Assembly (NCBI GenBank): GCA_036843405.1
Contig: DAITSJ010000003.1
Location: 1 to 64,000, forward strand
Length of the DNA stretch: 64,000 nt
Source of the DNA: DGNJ01 sp002388905
Lineage (GTDB): Bacteria; Pseudomonadota; Gammaproteobacteria; Pseudomonadales; Porticoccaceae
Direction of reading: 5' to 3'
A program made the translations under genes and the position numbers. Under the pieces are notes generated by a model that was not told the origin of the DNA, ran no database searches, and saw nothing but the letters and a program-made list of their open reading frames with translations. Below, in pieces: positions 24,494 to 33,493 of the stretch; position 1 is the first letter of the stretch, and every line of letters starts with the position of its first letter.

Positions 24494-25179
24494 TGGTGGA
24501 AACATCTCTTCGCCGTCTCTCGGAGCGTCTGGGCTACCATTTTCACGATACCGGGTTGCTTAAGCAGGCGCTGACCCATCGCAGTGTCGGCGATACCAAT
24601 AATGAAAGGCTGGAGTTCCTTGGGGACGCCGTCCTGAGCGTGGTAATCGCCGATTACCTTTTCCGGGAATACCCCGAGGCCAGCGAGGGCGAATTGACCC
24701 GTCTGCGTGCCTCGCTGGTAAAAGGCTCGACCCTGGCCGAGGTTGCCCGTCACCTGGAAATCGGTCACTGCCTTATTCTGGGCGGCGGGGAAATGAAGAG
24801 TGGTGGGCACCGTCGGTCATCGACACTCTCGGACGCCCTGGAAGCCATTGTCGGCGCCATATTCCTTGAGTCCGGCCTGGATGTCTGTCGGGAACGGATC
24901 ATCGACTGGTTCGGTATGCTTTTGGATTCCCCCCTGGATGCCGGCAACAAGGACGCCAAAACCCGCCTCCAGGAACATCTCCAGGGGCGGGGTATGGCGC
25001 TTCCGCTTTATGAGGTGGTTGCCACTGAAGGCGACCCCCACAACCAGGTGTTCACTGTTGCCTGCCAGGTCCCCGGTATCGGAGAGCCGGCCAGGGGTAA
25101 AGCATCGAGCCGCAAGAAAGCGGAAAAAATGGCCGCGGAGCTGGCCCTGAAGATTCTCCAGGACAAGTCTGATGAGTGA
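24493..25179 (+). CDS. rnc: Ribonuclease III
   Basis: Double-strand-specific endoribonuclease for rRNA and mRNA processing. The 228-residue protein has the signature NERLEFLGDAVL with catalytic acidic residues, a second acidic cluster SDALEAIVGAIFLE, and a C-terminal double-stranded-RNA-binding domain (about 155-225). The ATG overlaps the stop of the DUF4845 gene, and era overlaps its end by 8 bp, so the genes are translationally coupled. Confidence 0.96.
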   Translation: MVETSLRRLSERLGYHFHDTGLLKQALTHRSVGDTNNERLEFLGDAVLSVVIADYLFREYPEASEGELTRLRASLVKGSTLAEVARHLEIGHCLILGGGEMKSGGHRRSSTLSDALEAIVGAIFLESGLDVCRERIIDWFGMLLDSPLDAGNKDAKTRLQEHLQGRGMALPLYEVVATEGDPHNQVFTVACQVPGIGEPARGKASSRKKAEKMAAELALKILQDKSDE

Positions 25180-26071
25180 CGACACCAGGACGTTTTGCGG
25201 CTATGTGGGCATCGTGGGCAGGCCCAATGTGGGCAAATCGACGTTGCTCAACCACCTGCTCGGCTTCAAGCTGAGCATCACCTCCCGCAAACCCCAGACC
25301 ACCCGGCACAATGTGCTGGGCATCAATACCAAGGGGCCTCGCCAACTTGTCTATGTGGATACCCCCGGGCTCCATCTCAATCAGCCCAAGGCCATCAACA
25401 GGGCCATGAACAGGGCGGCCGACAGTGCCATCCGCGACGTGGATGTCATCGTTTTCGTGGTTGACCGGGATCGCTGGACCACTGCCGATGAAGCCGTTGC
25501 CGACAAGGTGGTCGCCAGTGGTTTGCCCGTGATCATCGCCATCAACAAGGTTGACCGGCTTGCCGACAAGAATTCGCTCCTGCCGCATCTCGAGAAACTG
25601 GCGGGGCTCGTTCCGGGAGCGGAGATCATTCCCCTGTCCGCCCTGCACAGCACCAATCTGGACAAGCTGGAAACCATGATCGGCGCGCACCTCCCGGAAA
25701 GTGTCCATTTCTTTCCCGACGATCAGGTTACCGACCGCAGCGAGCGCTTTCTGGCCGCGGAAATCGTCCGGGAGAAAATCACCCGGCAATTGGGTGCGGA
25801 AGTGCCCTACGAGGTAACGGTCGAGATCGAGGAGTTCAAGCGTGAAGAGCGGGTAATTCACATCGGTGCGCTCATCCTTGTGGAACGTGAGGGCCAGAAA
25901 AGAATCCTCATCGGTACCCGTGGCGACCGGCTGAAAAAGATAGGCCAGCAGGCCAGGCTGGATATGGAAAAACTGTTCGAATCGAAGGTGATGCTTAAGC
26001 TCTGGGTGAAGGTCCGCGGCGGCTGGTCGGACGATGAACGAGCCCTCAAAAGCCTGGGCTACCTGGATTGA
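25172..26071 (+). CDS. era: GTPase Era
   Basis: Essential GTPase that binds the 3' end of 16S rRNA and assists 30S maturation. The 299 residues include GRPNVGKST, DTPGLHL, NKVD and a C-terminal KH domain (GTRGDRLKKIGQQARLDMEKLFESKVMLKLWVKV). Part of rnc-era-recO, the classical operon. Confidence 0.97.
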   Translation: MSDDTRTFCGYVGIVGRPNVGKSTLLNHLLGFKLSITSRKPQTTRHNVLGINTKGPRQLVYVDTPGLHLNQPKAINRAMNRAADSAIRDVDVIVFVVDRDRWTTADEAVADKVVASGLPVIIAINKVDRLADKNSLLPHLEKLAGLVPGAEIIPLSALHSTNLDKLETMIGAHLPESVHFFPDDQVTDRSERFLAAEIVREKITRQLGAEVPYEVTVEIEEFKREERVIHIGALILVEREGQKRILIGTRGDRLKKIGQQARLDMEKLFESKVMLKLWVKVRGGWSDDERALKSLGYLD

Positions 26072-26075
26072 GGCT

Positions 26076-26804
26076 ATGCCAGCCGTGGCTGCCCAGAATC
26101 GCGATATTGCCTATGTCCTGCACACGCGTCCCTACCGGGAGACGAGCCTGTTGGCCACGCTGTTCGCCCGGGAATCGGGCAGGTTTTCCGCAGTTGCCCG
26201 GGCGAGTCGCAATGCCCGGGGGGGCAATCCCGTCAGGCCCTTTGCCCGATTGCACGTCAGTTGGGTGGGGAAAACCGACCTGAAAACCCTGCGCACCGTG
26301 GAAATTGCCAGGCCATCGCCGGTGCTGGCCGGGGAAAGGCTTTTTGTCGGTCTCTATCTCAATGAGCTGGTCACGCGGCTTCTGCACGAAGGTGAATCGC
26401 ACCAGGTCCTGTTCGACCGCTACGACCGTACACTCGAATACCTGGCCGGGGCCCATGCCCTGGAACCCATGCTGCGCATCTTCGAGTTGAGCCTGCTCGA
26501 GGACCTTGGCTACGGCCTGCGCCTGGACATTGACTGCCTTACCGGCGCTCCCGTAGTGGCGGATGGCCGGTACCGCCTGATTCCGGGGGAGGGTGTTACC
26601 GCCGTTGAAAACGATGACGACGGGGCGGCGTTTTCCGGTGAACATCTGCTTGCCATCGCCGTCGGCCGCCTGGATGGCCTGGCAGTGCTGCGTAGCGCCA
26701 AGCGGCTGACCCGGCTTGCCCTGACCCCCTATCTGGGCGACAAGCCCCTGGCGAGCCGCGATCTCTTCCGTGGTAAGGGACCGGACATGAGGTCAACGCT
26801 ATGA
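26076..26804 (+). CDS. recO: DNA repair protein RecO
   Basis: RecFOR-pathway protein that anneals DNA and loads RecA onto SSB-coated single strands. The product has an N-terminal OB fold (YVLHTRPYRETSLLATLFARESGRFSAVARASR) and a helical C-terminal domain. I chose the ATG at 26076 (242 residues), just after the era stop and with GAGG upstream; a start at 26034 inside era would add 14 residues. It overlaps acpS by 4 bp. Confidence 0.9.
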   Translation: MPAVAAQNRDIAYVLHTRPYRETSLLATLFARESGRFSAVARASRNARGGNPVRPFARLHVSWVGKTDLKTLRTVEIARPSPVLAGERLFVGLYLNELVTRLLHEGESHQVLFDRYDRTLEYLAGAHALEPMLRIFELSLLEDLGYGLRLDIDCLTGAPVVADGRYRLIPGEGVTAVENDDDGAAFSGEHLLAIAVGRLDGLAVLRSAKRLTRLALTPYLGDKPLASRDLFRGKGPDMRSTL

Positions 26805-27175
26805 TTCTGGGCGTGGGGACAGACCTGGTGAAAGTGGCCCGCATTGATAGGGCACTGTCCAGGAAGGGGGAACGGTTCGCGCGCCGCATTCTTCGGCCCG
26901 AGGAAATGCCGGCATTTCTCCGGTCTGCCGATCCCGCCGCACACCTGGCCAAGCGATTTGCCGCCAAGGAAGCAGCGGGCAAGGCGCTGGGTACCGGCAT
27001 CGGGCGGATTTCCTGGCAGGCTGTCGAGGTCTTCAATGACGATATGGGCGCGCCCGGATTGCGCTTTTACGACAAGGGGGCCCGGCGACTGGCATTGCTG
27101 GGCGCCCGGTCGGCCTGCCTTAGTATTGCCGACGAGACTGACCTGGCGCTGGCTTTTGTCGTGATCAGCCGCTGA
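26801..27175 (+). CDS. acpS: Holo-[acyl-carrier-protein] synthase
   Basis: Transfers 4'-phosphopantetheine from CoA to acyl carrier protein. The 124 residues show GVGTDLVKVARI with the Mg-binding aspartate and KRFAAKEAAGKALGTGI, the family motifs. It overlaps recO directly (ATGA). In most gammaproteobacteria pdxJ lies between recO and acpS; it is absent here. Confidence 0.95.
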   Translation: MILGVGTDLVKVARIDRALSRKGERFARRILRPEEMPAFLRSADPAAHLAKRFAAKEAAGKALGTGIGRISWQAVEVFNDDMGAPGLRFYDKGARRLALLGARSACLSIADETDLALAFVVISR

Positions 27176-27295
27176 GCCGGCTATAGCGGGGAGTTATGGA
27201 TTTATGCGCAAGTGGTCTCAGGGGTTACAGGCCGGTGAAGGGACAATCGCCACCCGGTCCCGTTAAAATGGCACCCTGATACCAGGACCGAATTG

Positions 27296-28192
27296 ATGAT
27301 GGATTTTCCGACCATTGAAGACACCGTGGGCAACACGCCGCTGGTTCGCTTGCAGCGACTGCCCGGCAAGACTTCCAGTACTGTTCTTGCCAAGCTCGAG
27401 GGCAATAACCCGGCGGGATCGGTAAAGGACAGGCCCGCCGTCAGCATGATCCGGGAGTGTGAGAAGCGGGGAGAGATCCGTCCCGGCGATACCCTGATCG
27501 AGGCCACCAGCGGCAACACCGGTATTGCCCTGGCCATGGCGGCGGCGATCAAGGGCTACCGGATGGTGCTGATTATGCCGGAAAGCGCCACTGACGAACG
27601 CAAGGCGGCCATGGCCGCGTACGGCGCCGAACTCATCCTGGTCAGCGCCGAAGAGGGCATGGAGGGTGCCCGGGACCTGGCCCTGAAGATGCAGGAGGAG
27701 GGGCGGGGCAGGGTCCTCGATCAGTTTAATAACCCCGACAACCCCCTTGCCCACTATCGCGGTACCGGTCCGGAAATCTGGCGGCAGACCCGCGGTACCC
27801 TGACCCATTTTGTCAGTTCCATGGGGACCACCGGAACAATAATGGGCGTTTCCGCCTACCTCAAGCAGCAAAACCCGGAGATAGAGATCGTCGGGCTGCA
27901 ACCGGCGGAAGGCGCGTGCATCCCCGGCATTCGGCGCTGGCCCCGGGCCTACCTGCCGGGAATTTTCGATCAGGCCCGGGTGGACCGGGTCATGGATATC
28001 TCCCAGGGCGAAGCGGAGGAAACCATGCGCTCCCTGGCGCGGGAGGAAGGCATTTTCGCCGGTATTTCCTCGGGCGGGGCAATTGCCGCATCCCTGAAGA
28101 TTGCCGCTGCCGTCGACGATGCGGTTATCGTCGCCATTGTCTGCGACAGGGGCGACCGCTACCTGTCTTCCGGACTCTACAGTTCCGTATGA
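27296..28192 (+). CDS. cysM: Cysteine synthase B
   Basis: PLP enzyme making cysteine from O-acetylserine and sulfide or thiosulfate. The 298-residue protein has the PLP lysine K44 in NNPAGSVKDRP, TSGNTG as ATSGNTGIAL, and the phosphate loop SSMGTTGTIMG. IRRWPRAYLPGIFD is typical of CysM rather than CysK. The ATG at 27296 has AGGA 8 bp upstream; TTG 27293 and ATG 27299 are adjacent alternatives. relA follows; the rlmD gene often found between them is missing. Confidence 0.94.
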   Translation: MMDFPTIEDTVGNTPLVRLQRLPGKTSSTVLAKLEGNNPAGSVKDRPAVSMIRECEKRGEIRPGDTLIEATSGNTGIALAMAAAIKGYRMVLIMPESATDERKAAMAAYGAELILVSAEEGMEGARDLALKMQEEGRGRVLDQFNNPDNPLAHYRGTGPEIWRQTRGTLTHFVSSMGTTGTIMGVSAYLKQQNPEIEIVGLQPAEGACIPGIRRWPRAYLPGIFDQARVDRVMDISQGEAEETMRSLAREEGIFAGISSGGAIAASLKIAAAVDDAVIVAIVCDRGDRYLSSGLYSSV

Positions 28193-28230
28193 ACCCGCAG
28201 TGACGTCCGGGGCGGGAGAATGACTAAAAA

Positions 28231-30468
28231 ATGGTAAAAATCCGAGAAGTCCACCATATCAGCACCGACGACGACGTCGACATCGATCGCTGGGTCGAGC
28301 GAATTGGCCGCAAGGCATCCTTCTCGGAAAAGATGCTGTCGTCGCTGGGGGAAGCCTGCCGCATCAGTCTCAACGTCGAATGGCAGGTCAGGGAAACCGG
28401 CAAGGTCTGGCGCGCCGGCGTCAACAGCTTCCTGACCGGGCTTGAGATGGCGGAAATACTGGTCGATCTGGGGGTCGCGGACGAAAGTCTGCTGGCCGCG
28501 ATTCTCTATCGACCCGTGCGAGAGGGCAATTTGTCGCTGGCAGTGGTGGAACAACGGTTCGGCGATGCGGTTTCATCACTCATAAAGAGTGTCCTGCGTA
28601 TGGCGGTAATCACCACCTTGCGCAATGACTCGGATCAGCAGGTTTTCGGGTTCGAGGCGGATCGCCAGGCTTCCAAGGTTCGGGAAATGCTGGTTTCCAT
28701 CATCGATGACGTGCGGGTCGCTCTGATAAAACTGGCGGAGCGGACCTGCGCCATCAGGGCACTGAAAACCGCCCCCGAGGACAAGCGGCTCCGTGTCGCC
28801 AGGGAAATTTTCGATGTTTATGCTCCCCTGGCCCATCGCCTGGGGATTGGCCACCTGAAATGGGAACTGGAAGATCTCGCCTTCCGCTATCTGGAACCGG
28901 TTGAGTACAAGCGCATCGCCAAATTGCTGGCGGAACGGCGTCTGGATCGCCAGGAGTACATCGACAATGTTATCAAGACATTGCGCGACGAACTGGAGCG
29001 GGTCGGTATTTCCGGCGATGTGACCGGTCGGGCCAAACATATTTACAGCATCTGGCGAAAAATGAACCGTAAGGAGATCAGCTTCTCCAAGGTCTATGAT
29101 ATCCGTGCCGTCCGGGTCCTGGTTCCCTCCGTCGCCGATTGTTATACCTTGCTCGGCATTATCCACAGTAAATGGCGCAATATTCCCGATGAGTTCGACG
29201 ACTACATCGCATCCCCCAAGGAAAATGGTTATCGCTCGCTCCACACGGCGGTGATCGGCCCGCGCAACCGGATCGTGGAGATCCAGATACGCACCTACGA
29301 AATGCACGAAGAGGCCGAATACGGCGTCTGCGCCCACTGGCAGTACAAGGGATCCGACAGTGTCGACGCCAACCGCGGTTATGAATCCAAGATCGCCTGG
29401 TTGCGCCAGGTACTGGAGTGGCACGATGAAATCGGTGCCGAAAACGTCAAGGAACTTTTCAGGCAGGATAGTTCACCGGATCGCATTTATGTCTTTACGC
29501 CGGAAGGCCATGTGGTGGACCTGCCACCGGGTGCCACGCCCCTTGATTTTGCCTATCGCGTCCACACTGAAATCGGCCACCGGTGCCGCGGCAGCAAGAT
29601 CAATGGCCGTATCGTGCCCCTGAACACCCGTTTGCGGACAGCGGATCAGGTGGAAATTCTCACCGGCAAACAGGAATCACCCAGCCGGGACTGGCTGTCA
29701 CCGAGTCTGGGGTACCTGTGCACCGCCAGGGCCAGGGCCAAAGTCCAGCAGTGGTTTCGCAAGCAGGATCAGGCAAAAAACACCAGCGCCGGGCGGGCCA
29801 TGGTGGAACGGGAGTTTCGCCAACTGGCACTCCAGAACATCGACCTGGAAGCCATTGCCGCCAAATTCAACAGGCAGGGCGTCGATGGCCTGTTTGCCGC
29901 CGTGGGAGCCGGGGATGTCGGTATCGAACAAGTAGTGCGGGCCGCCCGGGTCCAGCTCGAAGGGGAGCCTTCGAATGTCCCCATGAAACGGAAGAAGTCC
30001 CAGGCCACCCGTTACGGCAAATCCCCTTTCTATATTTACGGTGTCGGCGACCTGGTAACGCGTATCGCCAAGTGCTGCAAACCCGTCCCGGGTGAGGAAA
30101 TCAGCGGATTCATCACTTCCGGACGAGGGGTCACCATTCACCGGCAGGATTGCGGGAGCTTGCTGCGGCTCAAATCCAGACAGCCGGAAAGAATCATTCA
30201 GGTTTCCTGGGGCGGCGTGCCACGGGACGTTTATTCGGTACTTCTCCGTATTGCCGCTTATGACCGCTCCGGATTGCTCAGCGACATTACCACCACAGTG
30301 GATCGCGCCGGCCTGTTCATCGAATCCATCTATTCCGGTGAAACCCGGGACGGCATGACCGATACCCGAATTGCGGTGGAGGTGTCCGATGTCGATGAGT
30401 TAAGAGTCCTTATTTCCCGTATCCGGCAAATTCCCAACGTCGTGGATGTGGAGAGAATCAGCGAATGA
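28231..30468 (+). CDS. relA: (p)ppGpp synthetase RelA
   Basis: Ribosome-associated synthetase of the stringent-response alarmone. The 745-residue protein has an N-terminal pseudo-hydrolase domain in which the HD motif is lost (ILYRPVREG at 91-99). The synthetase domain carries EFDD (321-324), the EXDD form diagnostic of monofunctional RelA, and SPKENGYRSLHT. TGS (about 415-475), zinc-finger (KCCKPVPG) and ACT domains follow. It overlaps mazG by 4 bp, as in the classic relA-mazG pair. Confidence 0.97.
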   Translation: MVKIREVHHISTDDDVDIDRWVERIGRKASFSEKMLSSLGEACRISLNVEWQVRETGKVWRAGVNSFLTGLEMAEILVDLGVADESLLAAILYRPVREGNLSLAVVEQRFGDAVSSLIKSVLRMAVITTLRNDSDQQVFGFEADRQASKVREMLVSIIDDVRVALIKLAERTCAIRALKTAPEDKRLRVAREIFDVYAPLAHRLGIGHLKWELEDLAFRYLEPVEYKRIAKLLAERRLDRQEYIDNVIKTLRDELERVGISGDVTGRAKHIYSIWRKMNRKEISFSKVYDIRAVRVLVPSVADCYTLLGIIHSKWRNIPDEFDDYIASPKENGYRSLHTAVIGPRNRIVEIQIRTYEMHEEAEYGVCAHWQYKGSDSVDANRGYESKIAWLRQVLEWHDEIGAENVKELFRQDSSPDRIYVFTPEGHVVDLPPGATPLDFAYRVHTEIGHRCRGSKINGRIVPLNTRLRTADQVEILTGKQESPSRDWLSPSLGYLCTARARAKVQQWFRKQDQAKNTSAGRAMVEREFRQLALQNIDLEAIAAKFNRQGVDGLFAAVGAGDVGIEQVVRAARVQLEGEPSNVPMKRKKSQATRYGKSPFYIYGVGDLVTRIAKCCKPVPGEEISGFITSGRGVTIHRQDCGSLLRLKSRQPERIIQVSWGGVPRDVYSVLLRIAAYDRSGLLSDITTTVDRAGLFIESIYSGETRDGMTDTRIAVEVSDVDELRVLISRIRQIPNVVDVERISE

Positions 30469-31283
30469 ACAAAAAAAGGCCGTATACCATCGATGACCTT
30501 GTTTACCTGATGGCCAGATTGCGGTCACCCGAAAACGGTTGCCCCTGGGATCGTGCCCAGGACTATCAAAGCATCGTTCCCTATACGCTGGAAGAAGTTT
30601 ACGAAGTCGTGGATACCATTGAGCGGGGCGATTACGGCCACCTCGGCGAAGAACTGGGGGACCTGCTCTTTCAAGTGGTTTTTTACGCACGCCTTGCCGA
30701 AGAAGAGGGGCACTTTGATTTCCCGTCAGTGGTCGATGGTATTGTCGGCAAACTGATTAGCCGCCATCCCCACGTCTTTCCGGATGGAACGCTCGGCAGT
30801 ACCCGGCCGGACGGTACTGGTGCCGATGAAACGCGTATTAAGGAAACCTGGGAGGATATCAAACGCAGGGAGAGAACCGGAAAGGGCATGACGGGTCACC
30901 TGGCGGACATTCCCGTCGCCCTGCCAGCACTCAGCCGGGCACAAAAAGTTCAGAAACGGGCCGCAAAACACGGTTTCGATTGGCAGCAAGCCGGCGCTGT
31001 CATCGATAAGATCCGGGAGGAAATGGAAGAACTGGAAATCGAAATGGCCGGGCCGGACAGAGGGAAGCTTGCCGAAGAAATGGGAGATTTACTTTTCGCC
31101 TGCGTCAACATGGCCAGACACCTGGGGCTGGATGCGGAAGCTACCCTGAGACGGGCAACTTCCAAATTCGAGCGACGTTATCGGGACATGGAGTCATTTC
31201 TCGAGCAGGACGGGCGGGAAATGGAAAATCTTGACCCCGAAACCCGGGAGGACTATTGGCGGCGCGCCAAGTCAGCGGAATAG
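30465..31283 (+). CDS. mazG: Nucleoside triphosphate pyrophosphohydrolase MazG
   Basis: All-alpha NTP pyrophosphatase that removes aberrant nucleotides and dampens ppGpp effects. The 272-residue protein carries two MazG domains, with metal-binding EExxE-type motifs in YTLEEVYEVVDTIE...EELGDLLFQVVF and EEMEELEIEMA...EEMGDLLFACVN. It is translationally coupled to relA. Confidence 0.95.
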   Translation: MNKKRPYTIDDLVYLMARLRSPENGCPWDRAQDYQSIVPYTLEEVYEVVDTIERGDYGHLGEELGDLLFQVVFYARLAEEEGHFDFPSVVDGIVGKLISRHPHVFPDGTLGSTRPDGTGADETRIKETWEDIKRRERTGKGMTGHLADIPVALPALSRAQKVQKRAAKHGFDWQQAGAVIDKIREEMEELEIEMAGPDRGKLAEEMGDLLFACVNMARHLGLDAEATLRRATSKFERRYRDMESFLEQDGREMENLDPETREDYWRRAKSAE

Positions 31284-31450
31284 CGCTGACAAACAACACG
31301 CCTCACAATAAAACAACAACCGGCTCATTCTCCGCTTTTCTTGGTTGGGAAGCAGTCCTGACCGTTTCGCCCAACCACGGGCCTTGTGACGACATTTGTT
31401 TCAGTGTAAGGTTGCGCCGCCCGAAAAACTCCATAGGGAGAGATGCCTTA

Positions 31451-32104
31451 ATGAAAATTATTTTGCTTGGCCCGCCGGGGGCCGGTAAAGGGACCCAGGC
31501 CCAATTCATTACCGAGACACTCGATATTCCCCAGATATCCACCGGCGACATGCTGCGTGCTGCCGTAAAAGCCGGGACCGAACTGGGCAGGAAGGCCGAA
31601 AGCCTGATGGCCGCCGGCGAGCTGGTTCCCGATGATGTCATTATCGGCCTGGTCAAGGAACGCATTAGCCAGGCTGACTGCGCCAACGGTTTTCTCTTTG
31701 ATGGCTTTCCGCGCACCATTCCACAGGCGCAGGCCCTGCTGGAGGCGAATATCGCTATCGACAAGGTAATCGAAATCTATGTTGATGACGAGGAAATCGT
31801 CTCTCGCCTGAGCGGACGCCGGGTGCACGAAGCGTCCGGTCGCGTTTACCATCTGGAGCACAACCGTCCCAAGCGGGATCTTCTCGACGATGTCACCGGT
31901 GAACCCCTGGTTCAGCGCGACGACGATCGCGAGGAAACCGTGAGAAATCGTCTGAATGTCTATCATCAGCAGACCGAGCCGCTTGTTGATTTTTACAAGA
32001 AGCTGGCTGAAGAACACCCGTCCGATGCACCCGAATATAAGCGTGTTGATGGCATAGGTTCGCTGGAATCTGTGCGTGAACGTCTGGTCCAGGCCCTGGC
32101 TTAA
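31451..32104 (+). CDS. adk: Adenylate kinase
   Basis: Interconverts ATP + AMP and 2 ADP. The 217-residue long form has the P-loop GPPGAGKGTQ (7-16), the AMP-binding DGFPRT and a LID region. The LID lacks the four zinc cysteines, as is usual in gammaproteobacteria (VYHLEHNRPKRD). AGGGAGAG precedes the ATG at 31451. A 167-bp gap after mazG suggests its own promoter. Confidence 0.97.
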   Translation: MKIILLGPPGAGKGTQAQFITETLDIPQISTGDMLRAAVKAGTELGRKAESLMAAGELVPDDVIIGLVKERISQADCANGFLFDGFPRTIPQAQALLEANIAIDKVIEIYVDDEEIVSRLSGRRVHEASGRVYHLEHNRPKRDLLDDVTGEPLVQRDDDREETVRNRLNVYHQQTEPLVDFYKKLAEEHPSDAPEYKRVDGIGSLESVRERLVQALA

Positions 32105-32635
32105 ATTTCCCGCCTTTCACGGCGCGGTTGGCTTTGGCAGCCGCGTCATCCTCATCGCTTCTTCTAATCAGCGGATCGCAAAGACGCCTTTGCGCCGGCA
32201 TCGAACGGTTTTGGCTGCAATTCGGCGCAGTTGGTTAAGGGGAGATCCCCGGTCCTCGAACGCCCGACACTTATCTTGTAATAGACGTTTGGCGCTGGCT
32301 TCGATGCAATCCTCGCCGAATTTGTTTGAAACGAGGCGGGGGCGGCAGAGCTTTTCTGGCATTTTTTTTGATTTGTCTTGATAAAAAAACCCAGTCGTTG
32401 ACAGTGCCAGCAAGCGAGATTGGTGGTTGCGAGGGATGCCTCCTATCGGAAAGAAACCGCGACGTTTTCTCCTAAAAAATGAGTAAATGTGTTTTGTTGG
32501 TGGAAAAATGGGAAAAATTCGCATCTTTTTACTGTTTTTTCTTTCTTTTTCTTTGAATCCAAGTTATTAATTGAATAAAATCAACATCGTTACTATGGCT
32601 GTCGAATTCCACTTATCGAAACCAGGAGAAAAGCT
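32105..32635. other. 531-bp non-coding gap before the AlgP-like gene
   Basis: No convincing gene was found on either strand. The right half (about 32360-32600) is conspicuously A/T-rich with T-runs (32361-32368 and 32531-32553) in an otherwise GC-rich chromosome. It carries a good sigma-70-type promoter for the next gene. Such a tract could itself be a target for AT-hook or H-NS-like proteins. Confidence 0.7.
32553..32581 (+). promoter_or_regulatory. Sigma-70-type promoter of the AlgP-like gene
   Basis: TTGAAT (32553-32558, 4/6 to consensus), a 17-bp spacer and TAAAAT (32576-32581, 5/6) lie 54 bp before the start codon. AGGAG precedes the ATG at 32636. Confidence 0.62.
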
Positions 32636-33412
32636 ATGGCCAAAGCTGCAAAAAAAACAGCGACGAGAAAAGCAAAAAGCCCGAGCAGAGCGAAGAGCAC
32701 TCCCCGCAGGCCCGCGGCGCCTTCTCCTGTGATACAGGCTGAGCGCAAGGTCGAACGCGCCGAAAAACAACTCGAGGGCGTTTCCAGGAAGCTGACCGCG
32801 GCCCGGGACAAGGTCAAGCAGGCTCGTGCCCGCTCCCAACAAAAAGCGACCAAGGCGAGCACGGCGGCGTTGGTGAAAGCTCGTGACAACGTCAAGAAGC
32901 TCAACACGGAGGCCGGTCAGTTGCGCGACGAATTGCGCAAGGCGAAGATCGAACTCAGGGTCCAGAAAACCCTGGCCAAGGTCCAGGACGCTGAACAGAA
33001 GGCATCGGCCAAGATTGAAGAAGTCGAAAAACGACTTCAGGAAAAAGCGGGGTCCGATCTCAAGACCGCTCTTCAGCGCTTCGAGCAGCGTTGGCTCAAG
33101 CAACGTCGCGTAGCCGATAACAGGAAGATCCGTCAGGAAAAGAAAAAGGCGGCTGAAAAAGTCAAAGCTGCCGAGCGCAAGGCAAAAAAGGAAGCCCGTG
33201 CCATAGAGAAGGACGCGACCAAAAAGAGCCCGGCCAAAAAGACCGCACGCAAATCTCCGGCAAAACGCGCGGCCAAGCCGGGAAGGCCCGCCACCAAATC
33301 AAAGGCGGCACCGGCCAGGACCGCGGCTAAAAAGCCGGCATCGGCCACGAGCGCGGCGCGGAAAACCACCAAGCGCCGTGGACGTCCGCCCAAGAAGGCT
33401 CAGAACGCTTAA
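32636..33412 (+). CDS. Histone H1-like, AlgP-type DNA-binding protein
   Basis: 258 residues, extremely rich in Lys, Ala and Arg. A long charged coiled-coil occupies about 35-180 (QAERKVERAEKQLEGVSRKL...). The C-terminal tail consists of KSPAKK-, KPGRPAT- and AAKKPA-type repeats and ends with an AT-hook-like KRRGRPPKK. This is the layout of Pseudomonas AlgP (AlgR3), a histone-like regulator, so a nucleoid-associated role is likely. Orthology is not certain because such low-complexity tails evolve easily. A strong terminator follows. Confidence 0.75.
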   Translation: MAKAAKKTATRKAKSPSRAKSTPRRPAAPSPVIQAERKVERAEKQLEGVSRKLTAARDKVKQARARSQQKATKASTAALVKARDNVKKLNTEAGQLRDELRKAKIELRVQKTLAKVQDAEQKASAKIEEVEKRLQEKAGSDLKTALQRFEQRWLKQRRVADNRKIRQEKKKAAEKVKAAERKAKKEARAIEKDATKKSPAKKTARKSPAKRAAKPGRPATKSKAAPARTAAKKPASATSAARKTTKRRGRPPKKAQNA

Positions 33413-33448
33413 TGCTCTGAACCTTTCTCGTTTTCTGCTTTTCGAGAT

Positions 33449-33479
33449 AAAATCCCCTGCCTTTGCAGGGGATTTTTTT
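33449..33479 (+). terminator. Intrinsic terminator after the AlgP-like gene
   Basis: A 12-bp perfect stem, AAAATCCCCTGC (33449-33460) with GCAGGGGATTTT (33465-33476), a CTTT loop and a run of seven Ts. It ends 15 bp before tsaB, so tsaB needs read-through or a promoter within the preceding gene. Confidence 0.93.
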
Positions 33480-33493
33480 ATTCGGATGATTTT

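Noticed and set aside
32168..32524. 118-codon minus-strand frame in the gap after adk
   Set aside because: Composition is random-looking, there is no ribosome-binding site, and it spans the T-runs of the A/T-rich tract.
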